Source of the DNA: Kroppenstedtia guangzhouensis
Lineage (GTDB): Bacteria > Bacillota > Bacilli > Thermoactinomycetales > DSM-45169
DNA: 64,000 nucleotides
Direction: 5' to 3'
Assembly: GCF_014637345.1 (NCBI RefSeq)
Contig: NZ_BMEX01000004.1
Coordinates: 124,001-188,000 of the forward strand
Under the pieces are notes generated by a model. The model was not told the DNA's origin, made no database searches, and saw only the letters and a program-made list of their open reading frames with translations. The first letter of the stretch is position 1. Every line of letters starts with the position of its first letter. This document shows, piece after piece, positions 1 to 9,769 of the stretch. The position numbers were made by a program, and so were the translations under genes.

Positions 1-493
1 GGAGGAGGGAGGAACCGGTGAACCAGGCCGTCCAAACCATCAGGGAGATCACCAGCACATAGGAGAGGACAGCAAACTGCAATCTCCCCCCGCCTTCTTC
101 CTTGACCCCGGGTCGTAGAAAGTAGATATAAACCGCACCGAACAAAATCAGCACCAAGGTGAACCCAACCCATCCGGAGCCGTCTTTCATCCCGAGGAAG
201 AAAGCGGTGACATAGCAGAGATGAGCGAGAAAAAAAGAGGAGAGTCCCTGGATGAACCGATTGGACGGCAACATGAGGAAAACATCCCCGACAAGGGAAA
301 ACAGAAGGCCGATCAAAATCAGCCAACCGTAGCTTCCGGGTTCCTTCGCCAACCCGACGGCGGCGAGCAGGATGATCCAGATCATCGTTCCCGGCTTCAA
401 AAGAAATTTCCACAGTTGCCGGTCTTTGTACAAGGCCAACCAGAGATAGGCGAGGCCGGAGACGAGGGTTGCGATGGAAAGAAACAGAATCAC
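1..493 (-). CDS. YhhN/TMEM86-family lysoplasmalogenase-like membrane protein (partial)
   Basis: Open frame from a GTG at 493 running off the left edge, with about 164 residues visible. A strong AAGGAGG lies 8 bases upstream (502-508). The protein is very hydrophobic, with at least five predicted membrane segments, and carries GDVFLMLPSNRF followed by a Leu/Phe-rich stretch. This acidic motif is typical of the YhhN/TMEM86 family, whose characterised members hydrolyse the vinyl-ether bond of lysoplasmalogens. The C-terminal part is missing. Family assignment rests on the motif and hydropathy only; substrate unknown. Confidence 0.7.
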   Translation of the reverse strand, partial: MILFLSIATLVSGLAYLWLALYKDRQLWKFLLKPGTMIWIILLAAVGLAKEPGSYGWLILIGLLFSLVGDVFLMLPSNRFIQGLSSFFLAHLCYVTAFFLGMKDGSGWVGFTLVLILFGAVYIYFLRPGVKEEGGGRLQFAVLSYVLVISLMVWTAWFTGSSLL

Positions 494-539
494 GCCGATG
501 ACCTCCTTCGTCCTCTTGCTAACCTGTATTCGATCCACT

Positions 540-793
540 GATGAGATATCCTTTTCTTTTAAGAATGGGAATATTATTGATAAATGGATGGAGTCGGCTT
601 TTCGCTTACTCAGATTATGGGCGGTGGGAGAGGGACGTGTGCTGTGTCAAGCCGGGAGCCAAGGAATCCAGAGAGACTGGGCGCCTATGGGATGCGCCGG
701 CACACTGATTCATTCCGTGGTCTCCCTGGAATGGCTGGAACCTGAGGATTTGTAACAGCCAATAAATGTTTTGTCCATACCGGGCAGACGAAT
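540..793. other. intergenic region with no supported gene
   Basis: Lies between the upstream end of the YhhN-like gene and the end of the diaminopimelate operon. Short open frames occur on both strands, but none has a convincing ribosome-binding site or a recognisable protein. It is AT-rich around 545-590. Confidence 0.4.
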
Positions 794-825
794 AAAGAGA
801 CGGCAACGCACCGTCTCTTTTTCTT
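794..825 (-). terminator. hairpin terminator of the diaminopimelate operon
   Basis: Perfect 10-bp inverted repeat AAAGAGACGG/CCGTCTCTTT (794-803 and 811-820) with a 7-base loop, directly after the stop codon of the deacetylase gene. The longer T run is on the plus strand, so it may work in both directions. Confidence 0.65.
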
Positions 826-1959
826 TTAACTGTCCGCTTTCCAGGTGAGATATCTCGTCATCAGATCAATCGCTGTTGGAATGGCCTCTTCATTGGGGAG
901 AAGGGAAGGATGATGCAGGCCGTGGGGGCTGTCGACCCCCAACCAGAACATCATGCCGGGAATCTCCCGCAGAAAGTAGCCGAAGTCTTCTCCGGCCATC
1001 GCCTCCCGGCATTCCACCACGTGAACGCCACCTTCTTCGCCGGCCCAGTCCATGAATTGCCGGGTCAGGGTCTCCTCATTTTCCACCTGGCAGTAGTTGG
1101 ATCCCCAGTCAATGCGGGATTCACAGGCAAAACCGGTCTCAATCCCCCGGACCAGCGCCCGAATACGGTTTTTGATCTGTTCCATGGAATCCATGGTTAA
1201 GGTGCGGATTGTGCCCTCCAGTCGGGCTTGGCCGGGGATGATATTTTGTTTGGTGCCGATGCTCACCTTGCCCAGGGTGAGGATGGCGGCGTCCAACGGG
1301 TCGATGTTGCGGGAGATGATCGTCTGCATTTGCATCGCCAGCTGGGAGGCGGCGATCACCATGTCATTGGAGCGATGGGGCAGGGAGGCATGGCCGCTCA
1401 CTCCGATCAGGTCGATATATAGTTCCGAAGTATTGGCGAACAAGATCCCCGGCCGGGTGGCGATGGTTCCCACCGGGTACTCGGGTCCGATATGAAGCCC
1501 GAAGATCTGATCCGGTTTCCAGGACTGAAATTCTTCACTCCGGAGCATGGGGAGGGCGCCTCCGGGGCCCTCTTCCGCAGGTTGGAACAGAAACAAAAGA
1601 TCATCCCTGATCGGGTGTTCCACAAAGTGATGCAGGATCCCGAGGGCGATGGCCATGTGAAAATCATGTCCGCAGGCGTGCATGCGGCCGGGGTGCTCCG
1701 AGGCGAACTCCAATCCGGTCTCCTCCCCGATGGGAAGGCCGTCGATGTCGGTGCGCCAAGCGAGGGTGCGGCGGGGACGGATCCCCTTCACCTTGGCCAG
1801 CACCCCGGTGCGCCAGGTTTTCACTTCCAGCCGCTTTGGGGGATAACGGGAGAGAAACTCCAAAATGAATTTCTGCGTTTTAAATTCGGCAAATCCCAGT
1901 TCGGGAATGCGGTGAAGCCGGCGGCGGATCTCCACAAAAGGGTGCAGATTGTTGCCCAT
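826..1959 (-). CDS. dapL: N-acetyldiaminopimelate deacetylase (M20 family)
   Basis: 377 residues, the usual size of M20-family amidohydrolases and of Bacillus YkuR. Metal-binding signatures are visible: RTDIDGLP near residue 70, HACGHD at 94-99, QPAEEGPGG at 127-135 and [12 protein letters not shown] near 157. It would remove acetate from N-acetyl-L,L-diaminopimelate in the acetylase branch of lysine and peptidoglycan-precursor synthesis. The specific substrate is inferred from its position as the last gene behind an acetyl-diaminopimelate aminotransferase and a tetrahydrodipicolinate acetyltransferase. By sequence alone it could be another hippurate/amino-acid amidohydrolase. Plausible RBS GGAGGG just upstream of the ATG. 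Confidence 0.85.
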   Translation of the reverse strand: MGNNLHPFVEIRRRLHRIPELGFAEFKTQKFILEFLSRYPPKRLEVKTWRTGVLAKVKGIRPRRTLAWRTDIDGLPIGEETGLEFASEHPGRMHACGHDFHMAIALGILHHFVEHPIRDDLLFLFQPAEEGPGGALPMLRSEEFQSWKPDQIFGLHIGPEYPVGTIATRPGILFANTSELYIDLIGVSGHASLPHRSNDMVIAASQLAMQMQTIISRNIDPLDAAILTLGKVSIGTKQNIIPGQARLEGTIRTLTMDSMEQIKNRIRALVRGIETGFACESRIDWGSNYCQVENEETLTRQFMDWAGEEGGVHVVECREAMAGEDFGYFLREIPGMMFWLGVDSPHGLHHPSLLPNEEAIPTAIDLMTRYLTWKADS

Positions 1960-1976
1960 GGACTCGCTTCCCTCCT

Positions 1977-3179
1977 TTAAACCAAGATCTGTTGCAGTCT
2001 GGATTGCAACTTTTGGATAAATCCATCGGTCTCCTCCGGTGTGAGTGTCAGGGGCGGCAGGAGGCGGATGACGGTCTGCTGGGTGATATCGATCAACACG
2101 CCGTCAGCTGTCAGGTTCAGCTGCAACCGTGCTGTTTGTTCCGGAGTGAGCGTGGTGTCGACCCCGATCATCATCCCCCTGCCGCGGATGTCTCCGATCA
2201 CCGCCGGAAAACGACCCCGGAGTTCCTTCAGTTGTTTCCAGAGGTATTGGGCGTTTTTTCTGCCTTGCTCCAATTGCCCCTGATCCAGCAGAACATCGAG
2301 GACAGCATTGCCCAGGGCGGCACTCAAGGGGGAGGGAGCGAAGGTGGTGCCGTGGTCTCCCGGCCGGAAGAGCGCCTCCAGTCTGTGTCCGGCGATGATC
2401 CCACCCAGAGGAAGGCCGCCGCCCATCCCTTTGGCAAAGAGGATTAGATCCGGCTTTAGCCCCGCCTGCTGGTATGCGAACAATGTTCCGGTCCGCCCCA
2501 CTCCTGTCTGAATCTCGTCCATGACCAGGAGTATTCCCTTTTCCCGGCAGAGACGGGCCATCTCTTGCAGATAGCGAAGATCCAGGGGCTGCACTCCGCC
2601 GGAGCCGAGGATGGGCTCTGCGAGCAGGGCTGCCGGGCTTTCCCGCTCACAGACTTGCCGCAACTCTTCGATCCGGTTGGGCTCCACCTCATGCACGGGG
2701 AAATCCGGTTGCGGAAAATCCTGATAAACACCCGGCTGCCGGGTGAGTCGTACCGCTCCCAGCGTGCGCCCGTGGAAGCTCTTTTTCATCACCACAAATC
2801 CGCTTTTTCCATCTCCGTGTTTCCCGGACCATTTGTGAACCAGCTTTACCGCCGCTTCCGTCGCTTCCGCCCCGGAGTTGACAAAAAAGACCTTGCCCTC
2901 GATGCTGTGGGCGGTAAGGCGTTCCGCCAACCGGATGGCAGGCGGATTGAGAAATTTGTTGGAGATGTGGAGGAATCGATCGCCCTGCCCGTGAAGGGCT
3001 TTCAACACCGTCGGGTGGGAGTGGCCGAGAATGTTGACAGCCAATCCCGTGAACAGGTCGAGGTAGGGCTTTCCTTCTGTGTCGTACAAATAATTGCCTT
3101 TCGCCTGGGCGATGGCGATGGGTAACCGATGGTAAGTGGGCATCAGGTATTGTCGGTCCAGTTCCAGCCAGTCGGTCAT
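1977..3179 (-). CDS. N-acetyl-L,L-diaminopimelate / acetylornithine-type aminotransferase
   Basis: 400-residue class III PLP aminotransferase. Visible features are a glycine-rich cofactor loop with [14 protein letters not shown], a PLP-contacting [12 protein letters not shown] near residue 220, and the Schiff-base lysine in [14 protein letters not shown] near 250. In this operon the likely reaction is the transamination step between the acetyltransferase and the deacetylase of the acetylated diaminopimelate pathway (PatA/DapX role). The fold is shared with acetylornithine and ornithine aminotransferases, so the substrate is inferred from neighbours. The gap to the deacetylase gene is 17 bases, so co-translation is likely. 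Confidence 0.82.
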   Translation of the reverse strand: MTDWLELDRQYLMPTYHRLPIAIAQAKGNYLYDTEGKPYLDLFTGLAVNILGHSHPTVLKALHGQGDRFLHISNKFLNPPAIRLAERLTAHSIEGKVFFVNSGAEATEAAVKLVHKWSGKHGDGKSGFVVMKKSFHGRTLGAVRLTRQPGVYQDFPQPDFPVHEVEPNRIEELRQVCERESPAALLAEPILGSGGVQPLDLRYLQEMARLCREKGILLVMDEIQTGVGRTGTLFAYQQAGLKPDLILFAKGMGGGLPLGGIIAGHRLEALFRPGDHGTTFAPSPLSAALGNAVLDVLLDQGQLEQGRKNAQYLWKQLKELRGRFPAVIGDIRGRGMMIGVDTTLTPEQTARLQLNLTADGVLIDITQQTVIRLLPPLTLTPEETDGFIQKLQSRLQQILV

Positions 3180-3247
3180 CGTGGCCCCTCCCTGTATTTC
3201 GGTTCGCCGGAAATGAAAAGGAGGGCCGCCCTTGGACGGCCCGGTCT

Positions 3248-3958
3248 TTAAAGCTGGCGCAACTCTTGTTTGATTTCCGTTTTGGCACGGGTTTTTTCAT
3301 CGATTTTCTTGATCACCCGGGCCGGGGTGCCGGCCACGACGCTGTTGGGAGGTACATCCTCCACCACGATGGCACCGGCGGCCACCACGGAACCTTTGCC
3401 GACGCGGATCCCTTCTAGGATGACGGCATTGGCTCCAACCACGACATCATCCTCAATGATGACCGGTCGGGCCGACGGGGGTTCGATCACACCGGCGATG
3501 ACGGCTCCGGCGCCGATATGGCAGTTGTTGCCGATGGTTCCCCGGCCCCCGACGACAACATTCATGTCGATCATGGTACCTTCCCCGATGACGGCTCCGA
3601 TATTGATGGAGGCGCCCATCATGATCACCGCATTTTTTCCGATCTCCACCTGGTCCCGAATGATGGCACCGGGTTCGATCCGGGCCTGGATGTGTTTCAG
3701 GTCCAGGAGGGGGATGGCGGAATTGCGACGGTCGTTTTCCACCACCAGATCTTCAATCCGGTCTTTGTGAACCTCCAGGATCGGCTTCAACTCCTCCCAA
3801 TCCCCGAACAGGACCCCCACATCTCCCGAGATGAAGGAGTGGACCTTCTCCCCGAAATCAATCCCGTCGAGATCCCCTTTGATATGTACCTTGACCGGGG
3901 TTTGCTTTTTGCTGGTTCGGATAAACTCAATAATCTGGTTGGCATCCATCATTTCCAT
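3248..3958 (-). CDS. dapH: 2,3,4,5-tetrahydropyridine-2,6-dicarboxylate N-acetyltransferase
   Basis: 236 residues, the standard length of DapH. An N-terminal alpha/beta domain is followed from about residue 90 by left-handed beta-helix hexapeptide repeats ([48 protein letters not shown]). Transfers acetyl from acetyl-CoA to tetrahydrodipicolinate, the committed step of the acetylase diaminopimelate branch. First gene of a minus-strand operon with the aminotransferase and deacetylase; the three together make the assignment strong. A second ATG lies two codons downstream. Confidence 0.93.
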   Translation of the reverse strand: MEMMDANQIIEFIRTSKKQTPVKVHIKGDLDGIDFGEKVHSFISGDVGVLFGDWEELKPILEVHKDRIEDLVVENDRRNSAIPLLDLKHIQARIEPGAIIRDQVEIGKNAVIMMGASINIGAVIGEGTMIDMNVVVGGRGTIGNNCHIGAGAVIAGVIEPPSARPVIIEDDVVVGANAVILEGIRVGKGSVVAAGAIVVEDVPPNSVVAGTPARVIKKIDEKTRAKTEIKQELRQL

Positions 3959-4058
3959 TTTTCAAAACACCCTTTCTGTCTTCGGAGCGGGATTCGATGT
4001 TCACTTTACCCGAGTATAGCACAACCGGGTCGACCGCTGAAGCTGTCAGGATTCCATT

Positions 4059-4101
4059 GGAAGCGTAGTGATTTACGATGGACTTTTTCACAACGTTTTT
4101 G
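4059..4101 (+). repeat. internally deleted copy of the dispersed palindromic element (copy 1)
   Basis: About 43 bases holding only the two ends of the element family: GGAAGCGTAGTGATTTACGA joined to GACTTTTTCACAACG. The ends are inverted repeats of each other. The full-length relatives at 9511, 10953, 24384, 41622 and 44925 carry about 70-90 additional bases between these ends. Confidence 0.6.
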
Positions 4102-4165
4102 GATCCATCAAGCAAGCTCCTGAATAGTCTCAGGAGCTTGGGGTGCCGATGGCCGTGGTTTTGAA

Positions 4166-4780
4166 TCAGTTGTTGATAAAGCGTTCAAAGACAAAGCTGA
4201 AATCTTTGATCTCGTATTGTTTTTTGAGGTCCGTCAGCCAGGAAAAAGCGTTCTGGTTCAGTTCCTTGAATTGTTCTGACAGAGTTCCGTCGATGTGGCG
4301 GATATTGCTTAAGGTTTTGGATGCCAATTCCAGACTCTCTTTTCCGTAATTCATCAACACCTCATTGTCCCTTGTGATTTCCTCGATTTTGAGCAGGGAC
4401 TTGTATAGGTCCTTCAACTCTTCCAAGTGTTTTTTGTGTACGTCGATGGAATAAGCCTGGGAACCGATGACGAATTTGATTTCCACATCCAAGTCGACGG
4501 TACCGGCTGTTTCCAACGTGACATTGGAGATGGGATATTTGAAGTAGTCATAACGACGAAGGGTGCGCTTTTTGCTGGTGGCACTGGTTCCATCCAAGTG
4601 GATGAGGGCTTTGTTGGTAAAGCAATATTCATCCGCTTTGGACTTGATCAGGAAGAAAATTTTCTCCTGATATTCGTGCATCACATAGTCGTCTGCATCC
4701 ACTTTGTCATAATCCTGGGGCTTGATCACGGAGCCGATGTCGCTCAATCCAAGTACATCCGATGCGACTTTACCAAACAT
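4166..4780 (-). CDS. PH domain-containing protein, YvbH-like
   Basis: 204 residues. The first ~125 resemble the bacterial PH domain: a beta-rich segment with FFLIKSKADEYCFTNKALIHLDG and RRYDYFKYPISNVTLETAG. The last ~70 are helical and resemble the C-terminal oligomerisation segment of Bacillus YvbH. No enzyme motif or signal peptide. Function in this family is unknown. Single gene between the lysine operon and a divergent transporter operon; AGGA about 8 bases before the ATG is a weak RBS. Confidence 0.75.
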   Translation of the reverse strand: MFGKVASDVLGLSDIGSVIKPQDYDKVDADDYVMHEYQEKIFFLIKSKADEYCFTNKALIHLDGTSATSKKRTLRRYDYFKYPISNVTLETAGTVDLDVEIKFVIGSQAYSIDVHKKHLEELKDLYKSLLKIEEITRDNEVLMNYGKESLELASKTLSNIRHIDGTLSEQFKELNQNAFSWLTDLKKQYEIKDFSFVFERFINN

Positions 4781-4942
4781 GAGATCAGTCCTGTTCTGTA
4801 AGATTCTCTCCCTTTGGGGAGTCGATACAATATTATCACAAAATGTGTCGGATCCGGTCCGGTTTTGGGAGGTGGCCGGTTTTTTATTTGTTTATAAACC
4901 CTTTAGAAATGGTTGCTACCTTGAAAGAAGGAGGGATGAGAC

Positions 4943-5665
4943 ATGAAAACCATGTTGGAAGTGAAGGGATTGACCAAAAAAGTCCAGGGTCGCACCTTGT
5001 TGCGGGAGGTCGGGTTTGCGGTTCATTCCGGGGAGATCTGTGGATTGCTGGGTCCCAACGGAGCTGGCAAGACTACTTTGATCCGGGTGATGACAGGATT
5101 GATCCGCCCCACCGCCGGCAGTATCCGGGTGGCGGGGGTGGAGGTGCACCGGGAACGGAGTCGGGCCTTACGGAAGATGGGGGCGATTGTGGAGAATCCG
5201 GTCTTTTTCCCCTACATGAGCGGACGGGACAATCTGATCAACCTGGCGCTTTTGGACCCGGGTCTTCCTAAGAACAAAATATCATCCCGTGTGGAGGAAG
5301 TGCTGAAGGTGGTAGATCTGGTCGGGCGGGCTGATGACAAGGTGGGTACCTATTCCCTGGGCATGAAACAACGATTGGGGATCGCCCAGGCTCTGTTGGG
5401 TCATCCGGAGGTGATCCTCCTGGATGAACCGGCCAACGGGCTAGATCCCATCGGAATGCGGCAATTGAGGGAGTTGATCCTGAAGCTGAATCGGGAAGAA
5501 GGGATCACCTTTTTGATTTCCAGCCATTTGTTGGATGAGATTCAGCGAATTTGCAAGCGGCTGGTGGTGCTCAAGGATGGGGCTGTGATCTGGCAGGGAG
5601 AGACCGGGGAGTTGTCCGGGTCCAGGGATTTGGAAGAAGCTTTTGTGGAGTTGGTGAGCGGATGA
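4943..5665 (+). CDS. ABC transporter ATP-binding protein (BcrA-like, ABC-2 exporter type)
   Basis: 240-residue ATPase. Walker A GPNGAGKTT at 37-45, signature YSLGMKQRLG near 136-145, Walker B VILLDEPANGLD near 156-167, then the switch histidine in ISSHLLDE. The closest family flavour is the bacitracin/lantibiotic-immunity type. RBS AAGGAGGG before the ATG. Starts a five-gene operon with two membrane subunits, a response regulator and a kinase. The stop overlaps the next start (ATGA), indicating translational coupling. Confidence 0.9.
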   Translation: MKTMLEVKGLTKKVQGRTLLREVGFAVHSGEICGLLGPNGAGKTTLIRVMTGLIRPTAGSIRVAGVEVHRERSRALRKMGAIVENPVFFPYMSGRDNLINLALLDPGLPKNKISSRVEEVLKVVDLVGRADDKVGTYSLGMKQRLGIAQALLGHPEVILLDEPANGLDPIGMRQLRELILKLNREEGITFLISSHLLDEIQRICKRLVVLKDGAVIWQGETGELSGSRDLEEAFVELVSG

Positions 5666-6489
5666 TCCGTCTGTTTCAGGCCGAATGGAAACGTCTGTGG
5701 AAACGAAAACTTCTCTGGGCGATCGTGGGAGTCCTCCCCGTGGCGGCTTTTGCCGCCGCACTCTATTATGAAGGCGCCAACCGGGAGGTTTCTCCGGAAG
5801 TTCCCCAATACGCGGTGGTTGGAAATTTTCCGGTGTTGGCGATGGCGGAGATGTTGTTGACTCTGTTCAACTTGATCCTGATGGCCTTGGTTGCCACCCT
5901 CTGGACTGAAGAGATCCGGTCGGGACAGTTGCGGTTGGTGTTGCTGCGGGCTCAGACCTTTTCCCTGATCTGGTGGTCCAAAGTCGGGGTTTTGTTGGGA
6001 ACGGTAGTGCTGCTCCTGATGATTTTTTTCGGATTCAGTTACCTGGCCGGGTATTGGATCCTGCCTCATGAGGACACTTATCCCCTCTTTTACCGGGCGG
6101 AGCCGGTGGACATGTGGGAAGGGTTTGGATATAACCTGCAGTATTATGGGCTCTCCTTTCTTACATTGGTTGCCTTTGCGGGTTTTTTGCTGCTGGCGGG
6201 AAGTGTGTGCCGGACGGTGACCGGCATGCTGGGAGCCGGGATGGCCTTTCTCCTTTTTTCTGTTTTTTATCCCGAGCTGGCAGGCTATTTTCGCCCTCTG
6301 TTCAGTGATGATCAGTTTTTTCTGCTCTATTTTTCGTCCCTTCCCATGATCCAATGGGAAGGCATTGTGAACCTGCTGGCGGATCAGCCACAGTGGCCCG
6401 GCTGGCTGATGGGAGTGCTGGCGGGGTACACCAGTATATTTGGCATTCCGGCTTATCTGTGGTTTTCAAGACGGGATCAATGGCATTGA
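5662..6489 (+). CDS. ABC-2 type transporter permease subunit 1
   Basis: About 275 residues beginning MIRLFQAEWKRLWKRK, the typical cytoplasmic lead of ABC-2 permeases, followed by six hydrophobic segments. The start was chosen because ATG overlaps the ATPase stop. It probably pairs with the following homologous permease to form the membrane part of a peptide or lipid exporter. The substrate cannot be read from the sequence; the linked two-component system suggests an inducible cell-envelope stress or antimicrobial-peptide response. Confidence 0.82.
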   Translation: MIRLFQAEWKRLWKRKLLWAIVGVLPVAAFAAALYYEGANREVSPEVPQYAVVGNFPVLAMAEMLLTLFNLILMALVATLWTEEIRSGQLRLVLLRAQTFSLIWWSKVGVLLGTVVLLLMIFFGFSYLAGYWILPHEDTYPLFYRAEPVDMWEGFGYNLQYYGLSFLTLVAFAGFLLLAGSVCRTVTGMLGAGMAFLLFSVFYPELAGYFRPLFSDDQFFLLYFSSLPMIQWEGIVNLLADQPQWPGWLMGVLAGYTSIFGIPAYLWFSRRDQWH

Positions 6490-6500
6490 GGAGGATCAGG

Positions 6501-7268
6501 ATGATAAGAATCATTCAAAGTGAATGGCAACGGATGTGGGCGAGAAAAAAGACCAAGGTCCTGCTGTTTGGTTATCTGGGGTTGTTGTTACTGGTCTGTT
6601 GGTTCTTGTCTGTGTTCAGGATCTCCTTTTATGATCCGGCCCATGACGTTCCCCTCAACTCACTCAATACAGCCCCCTTTCTGTACCGGGAGCTGTCCTT
6701 TTTCCTGGTGTTCATCCTGGTGCCGCTGTTGGCGGTGGACAGCTTCAACGGGGAGGCCCGTTCCGGAGCGTTGCGGATGGCGTTGATCCGACCCCTTTCC
6801 CGGTGGAAGGTTTTGATGGCGAAGTGGGCGTTGCAAGGGATGGTGATGACGGGGTTGATGACGGTCACAATGTGGACGGGAATCCTGTTTGGGATGTGGA
6901 TGATGCCGGAAGTGGACACCACCACTTTTTACAAGACGGAGGTGTTGGGTCCTTTAGGTGCGATGGGGTATATTCTTCGATATTATTCCTTGGGTCTGTT
7001 GATCCTGATGACAGTGAGCGGGGTGGCTCAGTGGTTCAGTCTGTGGATGCCCAATGCGGTCTTCTCCTACGGGGGCGTGATCGCATTTTTGATCGGTGGT
7101 ATCTATATTTCCCCCCGGATGGAATTTTTACTGGGGGGTTCGGATTCGATCTTTAAACAGTTGGCTCCAAGCCCGGAAACGGATTTTATCGGGTTGGCTC
7201 TCGGATTTGTTATAATCAGTTTGACTTTCAGTTTTCTGGTTTGGACCCGGCGGGATTTCAAAAGTTAA
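6501..7268 (+). CDS. ABC-2 type transporter permease subunit 2
   Basis: 255 residues starting MIRIIQSEWQRMWARKK, with six hydrophobic segments and a PLSRWKVLMAKW motif typical of ABC-2 permeases after the second segment. Same architecture as the preceding subunit, so the two probably form a heterodimeric channel. The start at 6501 follows GAGGAGGA about 7 bases upstream. Part of the same operon. Confidence 0.82.
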   Translation: MIRIIQSEWQRMWARKKTKVLLFGYLGLLLLVCWFLSVFRISFYDPAHDVPLNSLNTAPFLYRELSFFLVFILVPLLAVDSFNGEARSGALRMALIRPLSRWKVLMAKWALQGMVMTGLMTVTMWTGILFGMWMMPEVDTTTFYKTEVLGPLGAMGYILRYYSLGLLILMTVSGVAQWFSLWMPNAVFSYGGVIAFLIGGIYISPRMEFLLGGSDSIFKQLAPSPETDFIGLALGFVIISLTFSFLVWTRRDFKS

Positions 7269-7280
7269 AGGAGGAGCGGG

Positions 7281-7961
7281 ATGGGGGAGACCATTCTGGT
7301 CGTGGATGATGAGCGGGCGATGGTGTCCATGATCCGGGAGGCCCTGGAAGATGAGGGATACCGGGTGCTAACCGCTTATGACGGCGAGAGCGTGTGGAGC
7401 ATGTTGGATCAGAAACCGGATCTGATCCTGCTGGACATCATGATGCCCGGATTGGACGGAATCCAGGTGTGTCGTTGGATCCGGGATTCCGTCTCCTGTC
7501 CGATTCTGTTTTTGAGCGCCCGCCGGGAAGTGGAAGACCGGATTGAAGGTCTGGCTGTCGGCGGCGATGATTATATCACCAAACCCTTCAGTCTAAAGGA
7601 ATTGGTGGCCCGGGTGGCGGCCCACCTGAGACGGGAACTGCGTTCTCCTGACCAAGAGAAGAGAGTGCTCCGCTTCGGCCGGTTGATCATCGATTTGAAA
7701 GCCTGTGAGGTGCGTTATGGAGACCGATTGCTTCCGATGACGGCCAAGGAGTTTGAGGTGGTTCGTTTTCTGGGGCTGCATGCCGGGCAGGTGTTTTCCA
7801 GAGAGCAGATTTATGAAGGAGTGTGGGGATTCGCAGAAGGGTCCGATGCGACGGTGACAGAACACATCAAAAAAATTCGGGCCAAGCTGGCCGCCGTGGA
7901 CCCGGTGACGACCTATATTTCCACGGTCTGGGGGATCGGTTACCGATGGGAAAAAAAATGA
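7281..7961 (+). CDS. OmpR/PhoB-family response regulator
   Basis: 226 residues. Receiver domain 1-115 with acidic pair D9/D10, phospho-acceptor D52 in LLDIMMPG and K101 in YITKPF. C-terminal winged helix about 130-226 ending in STVWGIGYRWEKK. Directly follows the transporter genes and overlaps the kinase start by four bases. It most likely controls this operon in response to the cognate sensor. RBS AAAGGAGGAG. Confidence 0.93.
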   Translation: MGETILVVDDERAMVSMIREALEDEGYRVLTAYDGESVWSMLDQKPDLILLDIMMPGLDGIQVCRWIRDSVSCPILFLSARREVEDRIEGLAVGGDDYITKPFSLKELVARVAAHLRRELRSPDQEKRVLRFGRLIIDLKACEVRYGDRLLPMTAKEFEVVRFLGLHAGQVFSREQIYEGVWGFAEGSDATVTEHIKKIRAKLAAVDPVTTYISTVWGIGYRWEKK

Positions 7962-9409
7962 CGGACACACCCAAACCCCTCCGGCGTCAGTTTATCACTC
8001 AGGCGCTGTGGATTCTTTTTCTGAGTGCTCTGGCTTCCCTGGTTTTGTGGGTGGGCCTTTTTTTTCTTGTGACCCACCTGTTTCAGCCTGTCAATTATTA
8101 CGAGAAAAAAATCCCGTCGATCATTCGATTGGCGGATCAGGAAGGGGGTGCCCTCCTCGACCCGGCGTTGCGCTCCCGGCTGGAAGAGATCGTTCCCCGT
8201 GAAGGAATTCTGTATCGGGTGGTTCCCTTGGCGGGGGGCACCGGTTACGGGACCCTGTCAGAGGGGGAGGTTCCCAAGAGGACGGAACTGATCCGTAATC
8301 TGAACCAATCTGACCAAAGGAATGGATATATTTATGTTTATCATCCCTTGGTAGATTCAGAGGAAGGATTGATGGGAGTGTTGCTCCTGCGCTACGCTCT
8401 CTCCCTCGTGGCCAGCAATCCCACCAAAGGGCCGCTCGCCATCGCTTTTGCAGTGGGATTCATGGCTGTTCCCTTTGTCTGTCTCGCAGGTTTTTCATTT
8501 TGGTTCGGACGCCGGTTGGAGAAAAGACTCACTCCCGCTGTCCACCTTTTGATGGATGGGGCTGAAAAAATAGAGAAGTCGGATCTCGACTTTACCTTGG
8601 GGCAAGTGGGTGGCTCCCGGGAGCTGGCAGCGATTGGTTCGGCTTTTGAGAGGATGCGCTTCGCTTTACGTTCTTCTCTGGAGAAGCAATGGCGTATTGA
8701 ACAATCCCGGCGGGATATGGTGGCCGCCCTCGCTCACGATTTGTTCACTCCGTTGACCCTGATTCAAGGGCACGCGGAACAGTTGTCCAAAGGGCAAGGC
8801 CACGATGAGGAGCGGAAGCGACGGTATGTGGAGACGATCCACACCAATGCCGACCGGGCGATCCGATTGTTGGAGGAGATGCAGGAGGCGACCCGTCTGG
8901 AGTTGCCCACCTTCGTCCTGCACGGGGTTCCTGTAGAGGCAGGGGCCTTCCTGAAACAGAAACGGGATGAATATACCACACTCTGTGTGATGAGGGAGAT
9001 CCAGTTGCAAACGGAGTTTCGGGATGAGCGGAAGGACCGGCAACAACTCTTTCACCTCGATGAACGAAGATTGTCTCAAGTGTTGGACAACCTGATGGCC
9101 AATGCAATGCGGTATACACCTGCCGGTGGTGTCATAAAATGGCGATGCTTGATACGGGAAGGAAGCCTGGAAATGGAGATCGCCGATTCGGGACCGGGCC
9201 TGTCGGAAAAGGATCTTCGCTTTTTATTCGATAAATTTTACCGGGGTGATCCAGCTCGCTCCCTGGATCAAGGCCATGCAGGCCTCGGCATGTTTATCGT
9301 CAAGACCCTGGTTGAAAAACACGGCGGCTGGATCACCGCCGGCAATATGCCCCAAGGGGGTGCCTGTTTCCGTTTCCGGATCAGGGAGTTGGACGGAGAA
9401 AGGGTATAA
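7958..9409 (+). CDS. sensor histidine kinase
   Basis: About 483 residues. N-terminal membrane segment about 13-38, an extracytoplasmic region of ~130 residues, a second membrane segment, HAMP-like linker, H box with AHDLFTPLTLIQGH, N box DNLMANAMRYTP and G boxes DSGPGL and GHAGLGMF. The ATG at 7958 overlaps the regulator stop (ATGA); an in-frame ATG at 7946 is possible. The sizeable external domain argues for direct ligand sensing rather than the short-loop BceS type. Confidence 0.9.
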   Translation: MTDTPKPLRRQFITQALWILFLSALASLVLWVGLFFLVTHLFQPVNYYEKKIPSIIRLADQEGGALLDPALRSRLEEIVPREGILYRVVPLAGGTGYGTLSEGEVPKRTELIRNLNQSDQRNGYIYVYHPLVDSEEGLMGVLLLRYALSLVASNPTKGPLAIAFAVGFMAVPFVCLAGFSFWFGRRLEKRLTPAVHLLMDGAEKIEKSDLDFTLGQVGGSRELAAIGSAFERMRFALRSSLEKQWRIEQSRRDMVAALAHDLFTPLTLIQGHAEQLSKGQGHDEERKRRYVETIHTNADRAIRLLEEMQEATRLELPTFVLHGVPVEAGAFLKQKRDEYTTLCVMREIQLQTEFRDERKDRQQLFHLDERRLSQVLDNLMANAMRYTPAGGVIKWRCLIREGSLEMEIADSGPGLSEKDLRFLFDKFYRGDPARSLDQGHAGLGMFIVKTLVEKHGGWITAGNMPQGGACFRFRIRELDGERV

Positions 9410-9456
9410 AGGCAGGCTTTTCGCGCTGCCTGCCTGTATGATAGATACATGTGAGT

Positions 9457-9481
9457 TCCTCCGATTGCGGGGGATTTTTTT
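9457..9481 (+). terminator. terminator after the transporter/two-component operon
   Basis: Stem TCCTCCG/CGGGGGA (9457-9463 and 9468-9474, one G-T pair) with a 4-base loop and seven T residues. Confidence 0.7.
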
Positions 9482-9510
9482 ATGTGATTCGGCTCAGGTT
9501 TTGGTACCAT

Positions 9511-9642
9511 TAGAAGTGTTGTGATTTAGTCTGTTTTCAGACGATCGGGATTGGGTTTTCCACTGCGTTGCGTTGTTCTGACGAGCCAAAGGCACTCCGT
9601 GGAATCCTAACCCTCCCTTTGATGGACTTTTTCACCACGCTT
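9511..9642 (+). repeat. dispersed palindromic element, copy 2
   Basis: Begins TAGAAGTGTTGTGATTTAG and ends GACTTTTTCACCACGC, so its ends are imperfect inverted repeats. The core has GATCGGGATTGGGTTTTCCA matched by TGGAATCCTAACCCTCC in opposite orientation. Same family as the copies at 10953, 24384, 41622 and 44925. It fills much of the 360-base gap between the kinase and the exporter gene. Confidence 0.75.
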
Positions 9643-9769
9643 TTCAAATGGCAGACATAGCCTTGAGGAGATCGACTGTCATATTTGTGTGCTTTTTTGC
9701 TGACTCGTGATCATAGGGATATCATAAGGCATGGTTTTGGATAAAAGTGATAAAGGGGACTATCATTGA

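Noticed and set aside
5542-6354. Long minus-strand open frame across the first ABC permease
   Set aside because: Gln/His/Arg-rich composition typical of antisense translation; the plus-strand permease has membrane topology and translational coupling.
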